DNA from: Mrakia gelida
Lineage: Eukaryota; Basidiomycota; Tremellomycetes; Cystofilobasidiales; Mrakiaceae
Assembly (NCBI GenBank): GCA_024345305.1
Contig: BRON01000002.1
Location: 620,001-684,000 of the forward strand
Direction: 5' to 3'
DNA: 64,000 nt
Below are positions 1 to 11,246 of the stretch, piece by piece. The stretch's first letter is position 1; every line of letters begins with the position of its first letter. The notes below the pieces were generated by a model. That model was not told the DNA's origin, searched no databases, and saw only the letters and a list, made by a program, of their open reading frames with translations. The position numbers and the translations under genes were made by a program.

Positions 1-959
1 TCGACCTGCGAATGACCATAACAATGAGCCAGAGAGTCAGCAAAGTAGCTCGCGAACCAAGATGAGCGAGCTTCATAGGGCAAGGGAGAAAGGAGGGAAG
101 GGAAGCTCGAGCTCACCTGAGCCTGATTCCTCACGAACGCCAAAGCCGTCCTCGCCTTCGAAGCCTCGTCTCTCGACCTCTTGTGAGCTTCCTGTTCCAA
201 CTTCAGAGCAGCTTGAGCCTCTCTGTACAGATGACCGTCGCGAACGAACCCAAAGTCAGCGAGAAAAGAAGGGCGAGGGGAGGAGAGGTCGAACTGACTT
301 GAGCTGAGACTTTGCTGCCTGCTCCTTCCTTTCCGCTCCAGCTGCCTCCTCGGCTACAGACTTGTGCTTCTTGATGAGGAGCTCGTAGTCATAGCTCAGA
401 GTTCGATGGGTTGTGGAGAGAGCTTCGAGGCGAGTGAGGTCGTCCTGTGTGAAGAAGAAAGGGAGAAAGGGAAGGAAGGAGGAGCACAACAAGCGAACGA
501 GGTCAGCTCCGTCCCTTCCCTCCCTTTTCCTATGCTCTTCCCCCCATCCATTGAGGGCCCAGCTCAAAGATGTGCCCAGAAGGAGGATGCTACTCACGAC
601 TCTCTGTTGTAGCATAGCGAACAGGCATCGAAGGACGTTATCCTGATCCTTGGGTCGAAGCTCAGAAAGGTCGATTCCTCGACGAGTATAGCCATGAGCG
701 ATCAGCTGCGAGTTGATATACAGAAGAGAAGAGGTTGGGGATTCGAGAGTGGTATTGGGTCTGCGATGGATGAGATGAGGAGGGTGGATGTCGAGGTCAG
801 CTCGAGAACGAAGCGAAAGGAAGGAGGGAGGGAAGGAAGGGAAGGGGTCGAGCTGAACGACGAGACTCACGATTCAGCAGAAGCTCCAAAGGGGGAGTTG
901 GCGACTGAGAAGGAATACTGCTGGAACTTGCTTGCGGAGGGAGTGGAGGGACCTGGCAT
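1..959 (-). CDS. ADIP-domain coiled-coil protein (Afadin/alpha-actinin-binding family), 3' end off window
   Basis: The start codon is at 959 (MPGPSTPS). Exons read leftward at about 959-871, 760-598, 444-299, 222-117 and 5-1, and the gene continues beyond the left edge. Introns start GTGAGT, GTGAGT, GTCAGT and GTGAGC and carry CTGAC before the acceptor; phases close across every junction. The protein has the ADIP signature: a segment reading SLLYINSQLIAHG, then LRCLFAMLQQRV, then a long heptad-rich region starting DDLTRLEAL and rich in E, K and A. In animals this family (SSX2IP) works at centrosomes and cell junctions, and in fission yeast the related Msd1 anchors microtubule minus ends at the spindle pole body. 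A microtubule-anchoring role here is inference. The Met chosen is the only one compatible with the second-exon frame; an upstream short open frame with a GTGAGT at 1078 cannot be joined in phase. Confidence 0.75.
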
Positions 960-1400
960 CACGCCGGATGGCAAAAGGAGGGGAGGAAGGAGGGAAGGAG
1001 TTGGAGGTCACACGAAGGGCGAGCTTGATTTCCTGTTGTCGCTTTTCGAGCGCCGAAGAGAAGTCGCGTCAACTCACTTCCTCTGGAGACGCGACTCCGG
1101 AGTCCATTCTCCATCCACTGAAGGACTTGGCCACTCGTATGGAGTCCATCCAGGCTGGAAACGAAGGAACTATTCACCTGAGGGCACGCTCGATACGCAC
1201 TCGCGAGGGAGCGAGGGACAAAAAAGACGCACTTCAAGGCTTCGAGAGCGTTCGAAGTCTGTATAGAGTGCCGAAACAGCGTAGGTCATACTAGAAGTAT
1301 AGAAATCTTCACCCCCGGCGCAAAAGTCCGACGAGGATGAGCCAAAGGAGTCGAGGCAGCAAAAACAGCCTCCGCGACGCGACCTTCTCCTCTCCTCCCG

Positions 1401-1468
1401 CGCCAAGTTTGGGCTTACACATAAGCTAGGAGTCTTGGAGGTCCGGGGTTCAAATCTCTGTTCGCGCC
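1401..1468 (+). pseudogene. 5'-truncated tRNA-Pro (TGG) fragment with intron
   Basis: The fragment starts at the anticodon stem CCAAG and runs through loop TTTGGG, an about 19-nt intron, closing stem CTTGG, a T-arm with loop TTCAAAT, and an acceptor 3' strand TTCGCGC followed by C and a T run. The whole 5' acceptor strand and D-arm are missing: upstream sequence is unrelated. The intron is nearly identical to that of the copy at 29070-29154, which has the opposite defect. The T-arm pairs with some G-U wobble. It cannot fold as a tRNA alone. Confidence 0.7.
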
Positions 1469-1479
1469 ATTTTTGCTTT

Positions 1480-1700
1480 TGCGCGCACAGGGAACGCGCG
1501 AAAAAACGTCTGGAGGTTGTTCGTTTTGGTACGCGTCGCCGTTATCTTCTGATCAGACTCCTGCCACCCTCTCTGGACGTTGTTCTATCACTTTGAGACC
1601 AGTCTGTCTCAGTTGTGCATAGTATACCTCTGATCTATACTGGTACTTGCGAGGAGCTCAACAGCGCGAGGAGGAAAAACGTCGGACGCGTCTTCTCCTG
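1480..1700 (-). repeat. Dispersed intergenic repeat, copy A (inverted)
   Basis: Read on the minus strand this segment shares blocks with 23625-23850 and 23990-24190: a block around AGACGCGTCCGACGTT followed by TTCCTCCTC and a GTTGAGCTTC-like stretch, then TATAGATCA, then GGCAGGAG and ACGGCGACGCG further on. The order of blocks is kept in all three copies. In this copy and in copy C the repeat sits just downstream of a tRNA-Pro sequence and antisense to it. Confidence 0.55.
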
Positions 1701-2118
1701 ATTCTCTCGCTTTCAATGTTTTCCACTTTGCTTAGACGTCCGCTGCCTCTGGTGTGTTTCTCTATCCTCTCTACCCTCCTCTCTTTGAACCGGTGAGTCG
1801 AGCGGAAAGGGACGGCCTGTCTCTAGTATCAGTACAGCACCCCAGAAACGGACGAGTGGTTGGCTTCGGAGACGTCTTTGGGTATGGGTCTGGGACGCGT
1901 TCGTCTCCCCCTGTTGTTTTCGAGCTATCTAGGCATCAGATCCGGAGGACCGCGCGTGCTTCCTTCGTACCCTCTCGTCGTTGACTGGCGTCGCGTCCTC
2001 CTCCTCCCCGTCGTCCTCGATCCGTTCCTCTCTCCCCTCCCCAGCGCCAGAAGAAAAAGGGATACTGTACAAGCAGAGATACATGAAATCGATTCGCTAA
2101 AGCTATCTCTCTCCCTCA

Positions 2119-3867
2119 TTACGCAATCGCACCAATCGTCGTCCTCTGCAAACGAAAACCCAAAACGCCAAAACGCGAATGTCAGCTCTCTTCCTCTCCC
2201 TTCCCACTCCCTCTCTCTCTTTTTTTCCTCTCCAGCCCTTTTCAGGCTTGAAGATCGCCTCGTCCGCTCCAGCTATATCGAAAGACTCACCAACTGCATG
2301 ATCTGAGCCCTCTGATCCGCCGGAAGCATGTCGACCTGACTCTGCGGCATCTTCAACACCGCCATTATCTGAGCTTGCTGATCTGCTGGCAGATGCCTGA
2401 TCGCCACGGGAACTTCGGAGGCTGTTGCTGGAGGAGGAGGAGTAGGAGCTGGTGGAGGTGGAGGCGGGTAGTTCTGAGGAGGAGGTTGCTGTTGGTAGCC
2501 GGCGCGTGTGGGAGGAGGAGGAGGACCCCCGCCGCGAGAGGGAGGAGCGTAGGATTGAGGGGGAGGTTGTTGGTAGGTGGGTTGAGGAGCGGGAGGTGGA
2601 GGGGCTGGGGCTGGGGTGGTGGTTGAGGCGGCCATCATTCGCTGTGGAAGAGAAGAGGGAGGGTGAGGGTGAGGGTGAGTTTCGCGCGTCGAGGGAGGGA
2701 GTGGGCGAGACGAGAGAGAAGGGTTGAGATCCGATTCGATCTGAGAGCGTATGAGGTGGAAAGAGAGTTGGTCTACGTACCTGAATGACCGAAGGATCGA
2801 CGAGGTTCATCATGAGCATCGACTGGAAGAGAGCGTATCCGAGCTGAGGGTTCTTCGTCAAGAGCTCCTTCGCTTCCCCTGGATGGGACATCACCATGGC
2901 CTGCCAAACGTTTCCAACCGTAAGAAGAGAGGGTCAGCTACGCGCTCTGTCACTACCCACAATCGAAGACGAGCGAGGAGAGCTCGACGAGCGGGAACTC
3001 ACCTTCATCCTCCCCAACACCTCCTCCAACTGACCTGGCGGAATCGCCGCGAGCGTCTGAGAGATGGCATCCGTCGAGTTGGTTCCTCGTTCCGGGTCTC
3101 TTCCTCTTGGAGGGTTGTGGAGGAGAGCTTGGATGGGATCGAGGTTGTCCTGACCTGGACGGAAAGTGGCTGATTCGGTTCCATCTTGGAAAGCGACGGC
3201 GAGAGGTCGACCTCCGACGAGGGTTCCGTTGAGGTTTCGGACGGCTGAGGCGGCGGTTTCGGAGTCTGATGTGAACGAGATGGAGAAGAGGTCAGATGTG
3301 GTAAGGGTTGAAGTGGTTGGTGGGAGAGACGGAGCTTGAACCAACCATCTGAGAAGAGGGAGAGAAGGGAGGAGGTGAGGTCGAGGTCAGCTTTCAGCTC
3401 GTTCCAAGAAGAGCTGCCCAAAGGGAATGACAGGAGAGAACGGAACGGACAGAAATCGACGAATCCGTAGCCCAGAGCTCGACCTGTATCGGCGTGGAAC
3501 ACGAGTCTTTAGAAGGAAGGGAGGACGAGAAGGAGGTGAGCTCGAGGGAGAAGCGAAGGAGGGAGGGAAGGAGATTGAAGCTGACCTCGTCTTTTGAACG
3601 GGTCCAGCCTCTCCCATAATGTGAGCGAGCTGCTCTTCCGTCATGTCACTAGCAAAGAAAAGATGAAGATCATGATCAGCTTGATGTCCGAGTTGGAATC
3701 GAAGGATGGAAGCAGGAGGAGAGCTCACTAAGGGACGTTGGAGACTGGAGGAGGAGGGCGAGGCGAAGAAGGTCAAAGGTCAGCTTCAAAGCTCTCTCCT
3801 TCGCACTCTCGCTTCTATATCTCGACTGCTTACCTCTTACTCCTTTTATCGATGATCTCGGAGGCAT
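2119..3867 (-). CDS. Cleavage stimulation factor subunit 2 (CSTF-64/Rna15-like)
   Basis: Eight coding exons (3867-3834, 3744-3729, 3648-3586, 3506-3451, 3265-3003, 2900-2781, 2641-2291, 2145-2119) give 309 residues in closed phase. The N-terminus is an RRM: VSNVPYDMTEEQL (RNP2 side), then ALGYGFVDF (RNP1) and SAVRNLNG. A hinge domain follows, with LLTKNPQLGYALFQ and a methionine-rich stretch, as in CSTF2/Rna15, which binds the GU-rich downstream element and CstF-77/Rna14. Next come a Pro/Tyr/Gln-rich linker and a C-terminal helical domain (QAQIMAVLKMPQSQVDMLPADQ) that in the family contacts Pcf11. The protein is nuclear and acts in pre-mRNA 3'-end cleavage. The second exon is only 16 nt. The gene is divergent from the CAP59-type gene with 160 bp between start codons. 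Confidence 0.9.
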
Positions 3868-4027
3868 TTTCGAGTATTTTTGAGTTTACGCTTGTCGAAG
3901 TCGGGGTGAGAAGGACCCTCCTTTCTCGAGCTCGCGTTTTAGCTCCTCAACCGCCATCGTCTCTCCTTCCTTTCCTCTCCCTCCCTCCACTTCCTTCCCT
4001 CGCTTCCTTCTCCCTCTTTTCGCTGGG
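3868..4027. promoter_or_regulatory. Bidirectional promoter region CSTF-64 / CAP59-type gene
   Basis: Only 160 bp separate the two start codons. The stretch is pyrimidine-rich on the plus strand just upstream of 4028. Shared regulation is inference from spacing. Confidence 0.5.
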
Positions 4028-7000
4028 ATGATCAGCGCTGCTCAGTCCCGTCTAGCGACTCGGGTTATCTTCTTCCTCGTTACGGTCCTCCTCTTCCGGT
4101 GGATCTTCTCGTCAGGCTCTTCAACAACGAAATCGAACGGAGGCAAGCTAGTCACGTCCAGAGAAATCCAAGCACACAACGTGATAGACAGGATAAGAGG
4201 AGACAAGAGCTTAGACGTACACAAACACGAGTTCCTCCAGTCGAGAATGGGTGAGTTCAAAACTTTCTTTATCGTTCTTGGGAAGGGCAGGGAGGAGTGA
4301 AGACAAGCAGAGAAGGCGTTTCCAGCGGAGTTGGAGGAGGAAGGGAGATGGAAGCACGCCAGGAGCTCCTTCGACTCGTTGCTGAAGGAGAGAGCGGGAG
4401 GGATGGTTGTATGCACCCCCTTCGATGCTTCTACGCGTCGAAGAGTGAGCATGTGGGAATAGAGGAACGGCTGGGGAGGAAGAGAGAACAAGGAGCGAAG
4501 GGACGTGGCTCAACCTTCGTCTCTTGCGAAACCCTCCCTCTCCCATGGAGCTGAGCTCTTCCTCAGCTGCGATAACGAGTTGCAGAACTATGCCTGACCT
4601 AGTAGCTACTCCTGGAGGTGTTCTCCTCGACTCACCTCTCTACTAGAGACGAGGACCGAGCCACCTTGTCTCGGTCGCGACCTCGATTGTTCGGCACACA
4701 ATCGACCTCGCCTCCTCCTTCCTTCTCTTTCACTCGTTCTCCCCTGCTTTCCTCCCCTCCCCCCCTTCTATACACCTCACGCTCGCACGTGTGTACTCGC
4801 ATCGCTCAATCCCTGGCTGACTCACCTCTCCTTCTGCTTTCCTCCTCCCTCCAGGTCGAGACGATCGTCCTGATCTCTTCGACGAGCAGATCTCGCTCGG
4901 AGTCGCAGACTACTGGGAGCGTTGGCAGAAGCCCTTCATCACCGGACCCGACTCTCACGACGACGTACAGATTGTCCGAGGAGCTATTGACGACCTTCTC
5001 AGTTTCAACGGTTGGGTCGCTGTAAGTCGAGCTTCGTCTCTCCCCTTCCTCCTCCTTCCTTCCTTTCAGCCCTCGCTCCCTTCAACTTCGACTTCACCGT
5101 TCCTTCCTTCTCCCTCTTCCACGTTGCTTCCTTGCCCTTCTCGTCACATTGTTCGATGCTCATGTCAGAAACTGACCTCCCTCCTTCCCTGTCTCGTTCG
5201 TTCGCTCAGGCTACCTGCCCAACTCTCTCGCGTCCCTTTGGTCAGAACAAGAGGGAGGATCACTACGAGGATCTCGCCGACCAAGGTCATTTGTACTACA
5301 TCGCCATCGTCGTCCACTCGGCAGATCACTTCCTCGTCGATCAACTCGCCGTTATCGTCCAACTCGCCAAACGGTGAGCTCCCTTCTCGTCCTCCCTCGC
5401 CGCTCGAACATCGAGCTCACCTCAACTCCTTCTTCCGTCCTTCCTTCCTCTTCAAAGACTCGGAACCCGAAACGTCTTCGTCTCCATGCTCGACTCGGAC
5501 TCCACCGACTCCACTCCCACTCTCTCGGATCTCTGCGAAGCCGTCCTCACCATCCTCGGAGTCGCCTTCAGGATTCGACGAGTCCCTCCCATGACGGCCG
5601 ACCCTTCCGCCGGATACTATCCTCTCGAGGAAGCCACCGCCCGAAACCTCGCTCTCGATCCTCTGTTCGAGCTCTACCAGAAGAGGCAGATCAAGTTCCA
5701 CCGAGTCGTCTGGTTGAAGGGATTTACCTGCCCGACCGACGTGCTCGAGAGCTTGAGGGTCTCGAAGGCCAACCAGGCTGCCATCGTCTGTGGGATGGAT
5801 TGGGCGGAGCACAATGGGTTCTTCATCTTCTCGGATCGGTGAGTTTTAGTGTTTCGCCTTGGAGTGAGAGGGAGGAGGAGGAAGGAAGCCAAGGACGAGG
5901 AGATGGAAAACTGATCGTTCGCGTTTTCGTTCCTTCCGTCGCTCGTTTGTACAGATGGAGAACTCGAGACATCGAAGGAAACCTCTTCCGTCAAGCCAAG
6001 TCGAACGCGAAGTCTGAGTCGTTCGTCCCTTTCTTTCTTCACCCTCCTCTTCCTTCCCAGTCTCACGCGTCCTGACCTTCCCTCCCTCCCTCCCTCCAGC
6101 GGTCCTCCTCGAGACAAAGCCGGAACCGACCGCTACGCCGCTCACCTCCCCTTCCAAGTCTTCTGCTGCGAATCCGGATCCCACGTCATCGACCCCTTCC
6201 AATCCTACTACAAAGGCATCACCTACCGAGCCTCGACCCTCTCCCAAAACCTCTCGACTACCGCTCATCAACCCGACTGGGATCCGGACACGCAGTGCAT
6301 GGACTCGACCCAGATGTGGTTCTGTCGAGACCTCTGGACGGACGCTGCCAAGGGAGGGATGGCCGAGAGTCAGAAGGGGATGGGCATGGGGAGCAGGGAG
6401 GGAGAGGATTACGAGGCGAGAGCTGCTGGAGGAAACCAGAGGAGGAGTTGGTTCGGTGGAGAGGAGCCGGTGATCTCGAGGGAGGAGAAGGAGTTTGTGA
6501 AGAGGCAGGTGAAGGAGAGGAGGGAGAGGGAGAAGAGGGAGGAGGTCGAGTTGGAAGAGTTGGAGAGGAAGAGGGAGGTGGACGCGAAGGAGAAGAAGTC
6601 AAACCTCGTCAAGAGGCAGGATCCCCCCGCCGCCGCCGCTCCTCCTCCCGCTCCAGTCGCCGCCGTTCCTCCTCCAGCACCCGTCGTCCCAGCAGTCGCT
6701 CCCGTCGTCGCCGCCGCTGCTCCCCCTCCCGTCGTCGTCGCCGCTCCACCTGCCGCCGCCGTCGCCAAAGGAGAGGAGAAGGAGGTCGTCGTCGACTCGG
6801 ACGAGGACGAAGAAGAAAAAGCAGCCGAAGCAGCTCCTCCAGTCGTCGTCGCCGTCAAGGAACCCGAACCCATCGTCGTAGAGGAACCCGTCGCCGCTCC
6901 CCCTCCCGCCGAGGACGACGCCAAAGCAGGAGGACCCGTCTTCCCCAACAAGAACAAAGCCTCAGACGACGACCACGACGCCAACGCCGGTACCAACGTC

Positions 7001-7489
7001 GACGCCATGTCTGAATCCGAAGATTCCGAAGCTCCTCCTCCCCTCGAAGCCGAATCCCTCCCCGTCGCTCAAGCCATCGAGTTCCTCATCCCCAACTCGG
7101 CCTTCAAGCCAGCGAGGATCATCGTCAACCCTCGATGCGTCACCACTTACGGAGGAGTCTCCCACACCCAGCTCGCGTTGGATCTGTTCGGACCTGGAGA
7201 CGAGAGGTACGATTTGGAGGAGGCGATCCCGTACACGGGTGGGGAGAAGGACGTTGGAGGACAGTACACGTTGAGCGAGTGGTTGGGACCTCCGGATAGC
7301 TTCGTTTGTCAGGAGATGAGGACGACGGGTGGAAGGGTGGCACCGAAGAGTCAGAGGAGGGTTGGGTTCTTGGTGCAGAATGTGAGTTTCGAAGAGAGAC
7401 GAGCGAGTGAGCAGACGCGTTCGAGCTCGAGCTGACTTTTGGTCCCTTTGCTTCGCTTTCGCCTCTTTCAGGAGATCGGGTTGGAGTAG
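4028..7489 (+). CDS. CAP59-type (cryptococcal) alpha-1,3-mannosyltransferase family protein
   Basis: Seven exons (4028-4250, 4855-5021, 5210-5373, 5458-5838, 5955-6020, 6100-7381, 7472-7489) give 766 residues. The N-terminus is a type II signal anchor (ATRVIFFLVTVLLFRWIF), then a short stem and the catalytic domain of the Cryptococcus CAP59/CMT1 family, recognisable by MGRDDRPDLFDEQ, NVFVSMLDSDSTDST, RRVPPM, HRVVWLKGFTCPTD, FFIFSDRW, DRYAAHLPFQVFCCESG and DSTQMWFCRDLW. The last family block, IIVNPRCVTTYGG, comes only after a roughly 245-residue insertion (about residues 417-664): first a charged E/K/R helix-like stretch, then Pro/Ala/Val repeats and acidic patches. A Golgi or ER glycosyltransferase acting on cell-wall or capsule-like glycans is the family expectation; the substrate is unknown. 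Intron 1 is 604 nt, far longer than its neighbours. Confidence 0.88.
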
Positions 7490-7859
7490 GCGAAGCTTAT
7501 CGAGGAGGAGAGAGAGAGAAGAGTTCGATCGATCTATAGAAGGGTGGGAAGGAGGACGAGGGGGAGGAAGGAGGGAGGACGGGTTTCGAACGACGTCGCT
7601 CGTTCGAATGGACTCAGGGTTTTTTTCGCTTTCTTTCTTCTCCCTTTTTTTTGTCCGTACGAATAGCACAGTAAGGTATTCATAAAAGTCTACTCACCTC
7701 TTCACCTTCTCAGCAAGGCAGATCTGAACCCATCCCAAGAGAAATCGTCTGCTCTCTCCCGCTTCGGGCCTCGGGACTCGTCCGAATCTGAACCCACCTC
7801 GACTGCCCTGTCGACCAGCGTGGACCTCTCGCTCGCTCGCTCGCTTCCTCCCAACCACG
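7490..7859. other. Intergenic region upstream of serine carboxypeptidase
   Basis: 370 bp between two plus-strand genes. It holds the 3' UTR of the mannosyltransferase and the promoter and 5' leader of the carboxypeptidase, with a pyrimidine-rich stretch before 7860. I see no gene. Confidence 0.4.
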
Positions 7860-10721
7860 ATGCGAACCACCACTCTTTCCACCCTCCTTCTCGGGGCTGC
7901 CACCTTGGTATCAGCCTTCCCTTCTTCCCAATCTCCTCAGCAACTCGCTTTCTCGCTCCCTTCGGTTCTGAACCAAGGAGCCGATCTCGTTCGAGACGAG
8001 CTCGCTAAAGGAGATTACCTCTCCAAGCTCAAGGGAATCAAGGACGACTCCTGGGGACTCGTGAAAGGACTCGTTAAGGATAAGGCTGGGAAGACCTGTA
8101 AGTTGACAAAATCCTTTCGATCTACTACAACCGAGGAGAGAGAGGAAGCTGACGAACAACGATCTCGTTTGGTTGGAACCTGCAGTCGACACCCTCACCC
8201 ATCCGTCCCTCTCTGGATACACCCTCCGAGTGACCGAACCCAAGCTCTGCGACTCCAAGGTCAAGCAGTACTCGGGCTATCTCGACGTAGGAGAGGATAA
8301 GCATCTCTTCTTCTGGTTCTTCGAGTCTCGTTCCAAGCCTGCCACAGAGTGAGTCGTCTTCCTCCCTCTATCCGACAGCCTGACCTTCCCTCTCCCTCTC
8401 GTCTCGCTTCGATCGCTGACTCTTTGTTCGCTTTTCGGTTGTGATCGAACAGCCCTCTGGTCTTGTGGCTGAACGGAGGACCTGGGTGCTCGAGCTCTAC
8501 TGGTCTTTGTGAGTCCGATTCGCAGAGGGGAGAGGAGAGAGGGGAAGGGAGGAGAGGAGGGCTGAAGCTGATGAGCTTCGTTGCTTCCTTCGTTTCTTTT
8601 GGGTCAGTGTTCGAGCTCGGACCTTGCTCTATCAACAAGAACGAGACCGTTGGAACGATCAACAACCCTTCGTCTTGGACCTCGCATGCGAACGTCATCT
8701 TCTTGGATCAGCCTGGTGAGTTCTGGAGAAGTGAAGGCTGGGAGGGAGAGATGAGCGACGGAAGCTGAGGCTGAGGCTGAACTCACTCTCGCTTCGTCTC
8801 GTTTCTGTCGCGTGCAGTCAACGTCGGCTACTCGTTCTCTGAGGGATCCACTGTCAGCAACTCCCAGGCCGCTGCTGAGGAGTGAGTCTCGCTTCTCCGC
8901 TCGACTCTTCTCGAACAGGAGGGAAGAAGCTCGCGAACCGAAACTGACGACGACGACGACCAACCCTCCCAGCGTCTTCGCCTTCCTCTCTCTCTTCATC
9001 TCTCAGTACTCCAAGTACGCCAACAACGACTTCCACATCTCCGGAGAGTCCTACGCTGGAACCTACCTCCCAAACATTGCTACTGTGATCAACTCCAATA
9101 CTCGAGCCCTGACCGAGCTCGGAAGTCTCGCTCCTCTGCCTACCCTCCAGTTCAAGTCGGTGCTCATTGGAAATGGCCTTACTGAACCCCGAACTCAGTT
9201 TGGAACTGGTCAGTAGTACTCCTTTCGCATCTTCTCCTTCGTCGAGAGCGCGCGATCGCTGACTTCTTCCCTCTTCCCACGCGTCTTGTTTTCTTTCCAC
9301 GCAGGAGTGTACGAGTACGCCTGCAAGGGACCCTACGCTGTCTTCGAGGAGGATGGACCCGAGTGTGCCAAGATCGCCTCTAAGGCTCCTACCTGCGCGA
9401 AGTGAGTCGACCTCTCTCTCTCTCTCTTCCTCATCGACGAAAGACGCGTCTCGTCTCGTCCCGTTTCTGCTCCTACTTGTCCGTTTTTCTGACCAATCCT
9501 CGTTCCGAAATCAGGCTCATCGACAACTGCTACAAGTCAGGATCCCGATTCGCTTGCGTCCCCGCCGCTCTCTACTGCTGGTCTCAGCTTTACGGCGACT
9601 TCAGTTCGTTCACCTCGTCGTCTCCCCTCCTTCCTCTCGCTCGAGCTGACCTCCTCGCGTTTTCTTCCGTTTCAGACAACCTCGGACTCAATCCCTACGA
9701 CGTCAGGAAGACCTGCGACAAGTCTCCCGATAAGGATGGAGTGAGTTCCATCTCTTCTTCCTCCGTTCGAGAAGGACGACACGTCTCTTCCGTCTCCTCG
9801 CTGACCTCAGTCTCTTTTTTTATTCGTCAGCCTCTCTGCTACCCCCAGATGGGGTGGGTCGAGGAGTGGTTGAACCGAGACGACATCAAGGCTGAGCTGG
9901 GAGTTCCTCTCGACCGAAACTTCGAGAGCTGCAACATGCAGGTGAGCGAACGAGCCGAACTAGAGTACGAGAAAGCGAACCAGAGAACGAGAACCCAAAA
10001 CTAACAGGCCTTCGACTCGATTTAACTCTCTCAGGTCAACCAGAACTTCATGTTCCAAGGTACGACTTCCTCGCTCGCGTCGTTCCGACTCGAACTCGAA
10101 CTGACCTTTCCTCTCTTCCTCGTTGCGTCCTGTTTCTTTTAACAGGAGATGGAATGCACAACTCGGCCGCTCTGATTCCTGATCTTCTCGCTTCTGGAAT
10201 CCGAGTCCTCATCTAGTGAGAAACCCTTCTTCCTCCAGTCGAAGAGCGACACAACAGTGACGCGCGGCTGACCTTCGATTCTTTGTTCGCGTCCCTCTTT
10301 CTTTTTCAGCGCCGGAGAGGCTGACTTCATGTGCAACTACGCCGGAAACTACCAGTGGCTCCAAGCTCTCGAGTCTCCCTTCCAGGCCGAGTTCAACGCT
10401 GCTCCTCTCGTCCCTTACGTCGCCCTCGGAGGCAAGAAGAAGGTCGGATCCGTCAAGGTCGCTGGAGGAGGAGACTTCACCGCTGGTAACCTTACATACG
10501 TTTCTATCCTCGAGGCTGGACACATGTGAGTTCTTCGAACTTTTCCGTACTCTCCTCGCGTCGGACCCTGAAGCTCGAGTCGACCGCTGATCGCTTTCGT
10601 CTTGCCGTCGCTCCTCGTTCGCAGGGTCCCCTTCGACCAGCCCGAGATCGCGCTCGATCTCTTCTCGAGGTGGCTCGCCAACACCCCTCTTGTCCTCTCG
10701 AAGCCTCACCACAAGAACTAG
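7860..10721 (+). CDS. Vacuolar-type serine carboxypeptidase (peptidase S10, carboxypeptidase Y-like)
   Basis: Fourteen exons sum to 544 residues with all phases closed. The start gives a signal peptide ([14 protein letters not shown]), then a propeptide to about residue 110. Mature-domain marks are [15 protein letters not shown] (oxyanion side), [11 protein letters not shown] with the catalytic Ser, [11 protein letters not shown] with the catalytic Asp, and ILEAGHMVPFDQP with the catalytic His. Many cysteines and sites such as NETV and NLTY suggest a disulfide-bonded, N-glycosylated secretory-path enzyme. The family cleaves single C-terminal residues at acid pH, usually in the vacuole. Introns open with GTGAGT or GTAAGT and twice with GTCAGT or GTTCGT (9604). 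Confidence 0.95.
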
Positions 10722-11246
10722 AGACTCGTGGGAGGAAGGCGATCTGGAGGGACGACGAGTCGGGAGCAGGGTCGTCGCGTCGTTTTGCATCTCTATAAAT
10801 GAACGGATTTACTATTTTCTTTCGCGGAGTCGGGCCTCGAGAGGCGTGTCCTGTATCCCGACTAGCCACCTCGAACAAGTTCGAGTCATAAAACGAAAAC
10901 AGGCACGATTCCAACGCGAGCTGGAGGAGAGGAGGAGAGCTCGACGACGTCGAGTCACCCCCACCGTCCACTTTCCTCCCTTCAGCATTCCCTTCCCTCT
11001 TCAACCTCCCAAGCATAGCATCTTTTCCCCCTCTGATCATCTCTTCCCTAGCATCAACCTGTCCTTCGCCTTCTCGGTCCAGCAAATGATCACTCGGATA
11101 CCTGCCTAAACTCCCACCAAACCAACCTCACCCACCTCAGCTCTCCTCCGTACGTCGTCCCTCTTCAGCCGTCTTGCCGTGCCTCCCACCTCCCATATCT
11201 GACCTGAACCTCTTCTTGCGACCTTTTAGACCTTCCCCATCTCTTT
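10722..11246. other. Intergenic region before GTPBP-like gene
   Basis: 525 bp between two plus-strand genes. I see the carboxypeptidase 3' UTR and a C/T-rich leader upstream of 11247, but no further gene. Confidence 0.4.

Larger units (their letters stand above)
960..2118. other. Intergenic region with tRNA-Pro fragment and repeat copy
   Basis: This 1.16 kb stretch lies between the start of the ADIP gene and the stop of the CSTF-64 gene, both on the minus strand. It should hold the ADIP promoter and the CSTF-64 3' UTR. I see no convincing open frame in it. The tRNA-Pro fragment at 1401-1468 and the dispersed repeat copy around 1480-1700 are listed separately. Confidence 0.5.

Noticed and set aside
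6295..7014. Arg/Ser-rich open frame inside the CAP59-type gene
   Set aside because: Frame-shifted shadow of the low-complexity insertion; the frame before and after carries the conserved family blocks.
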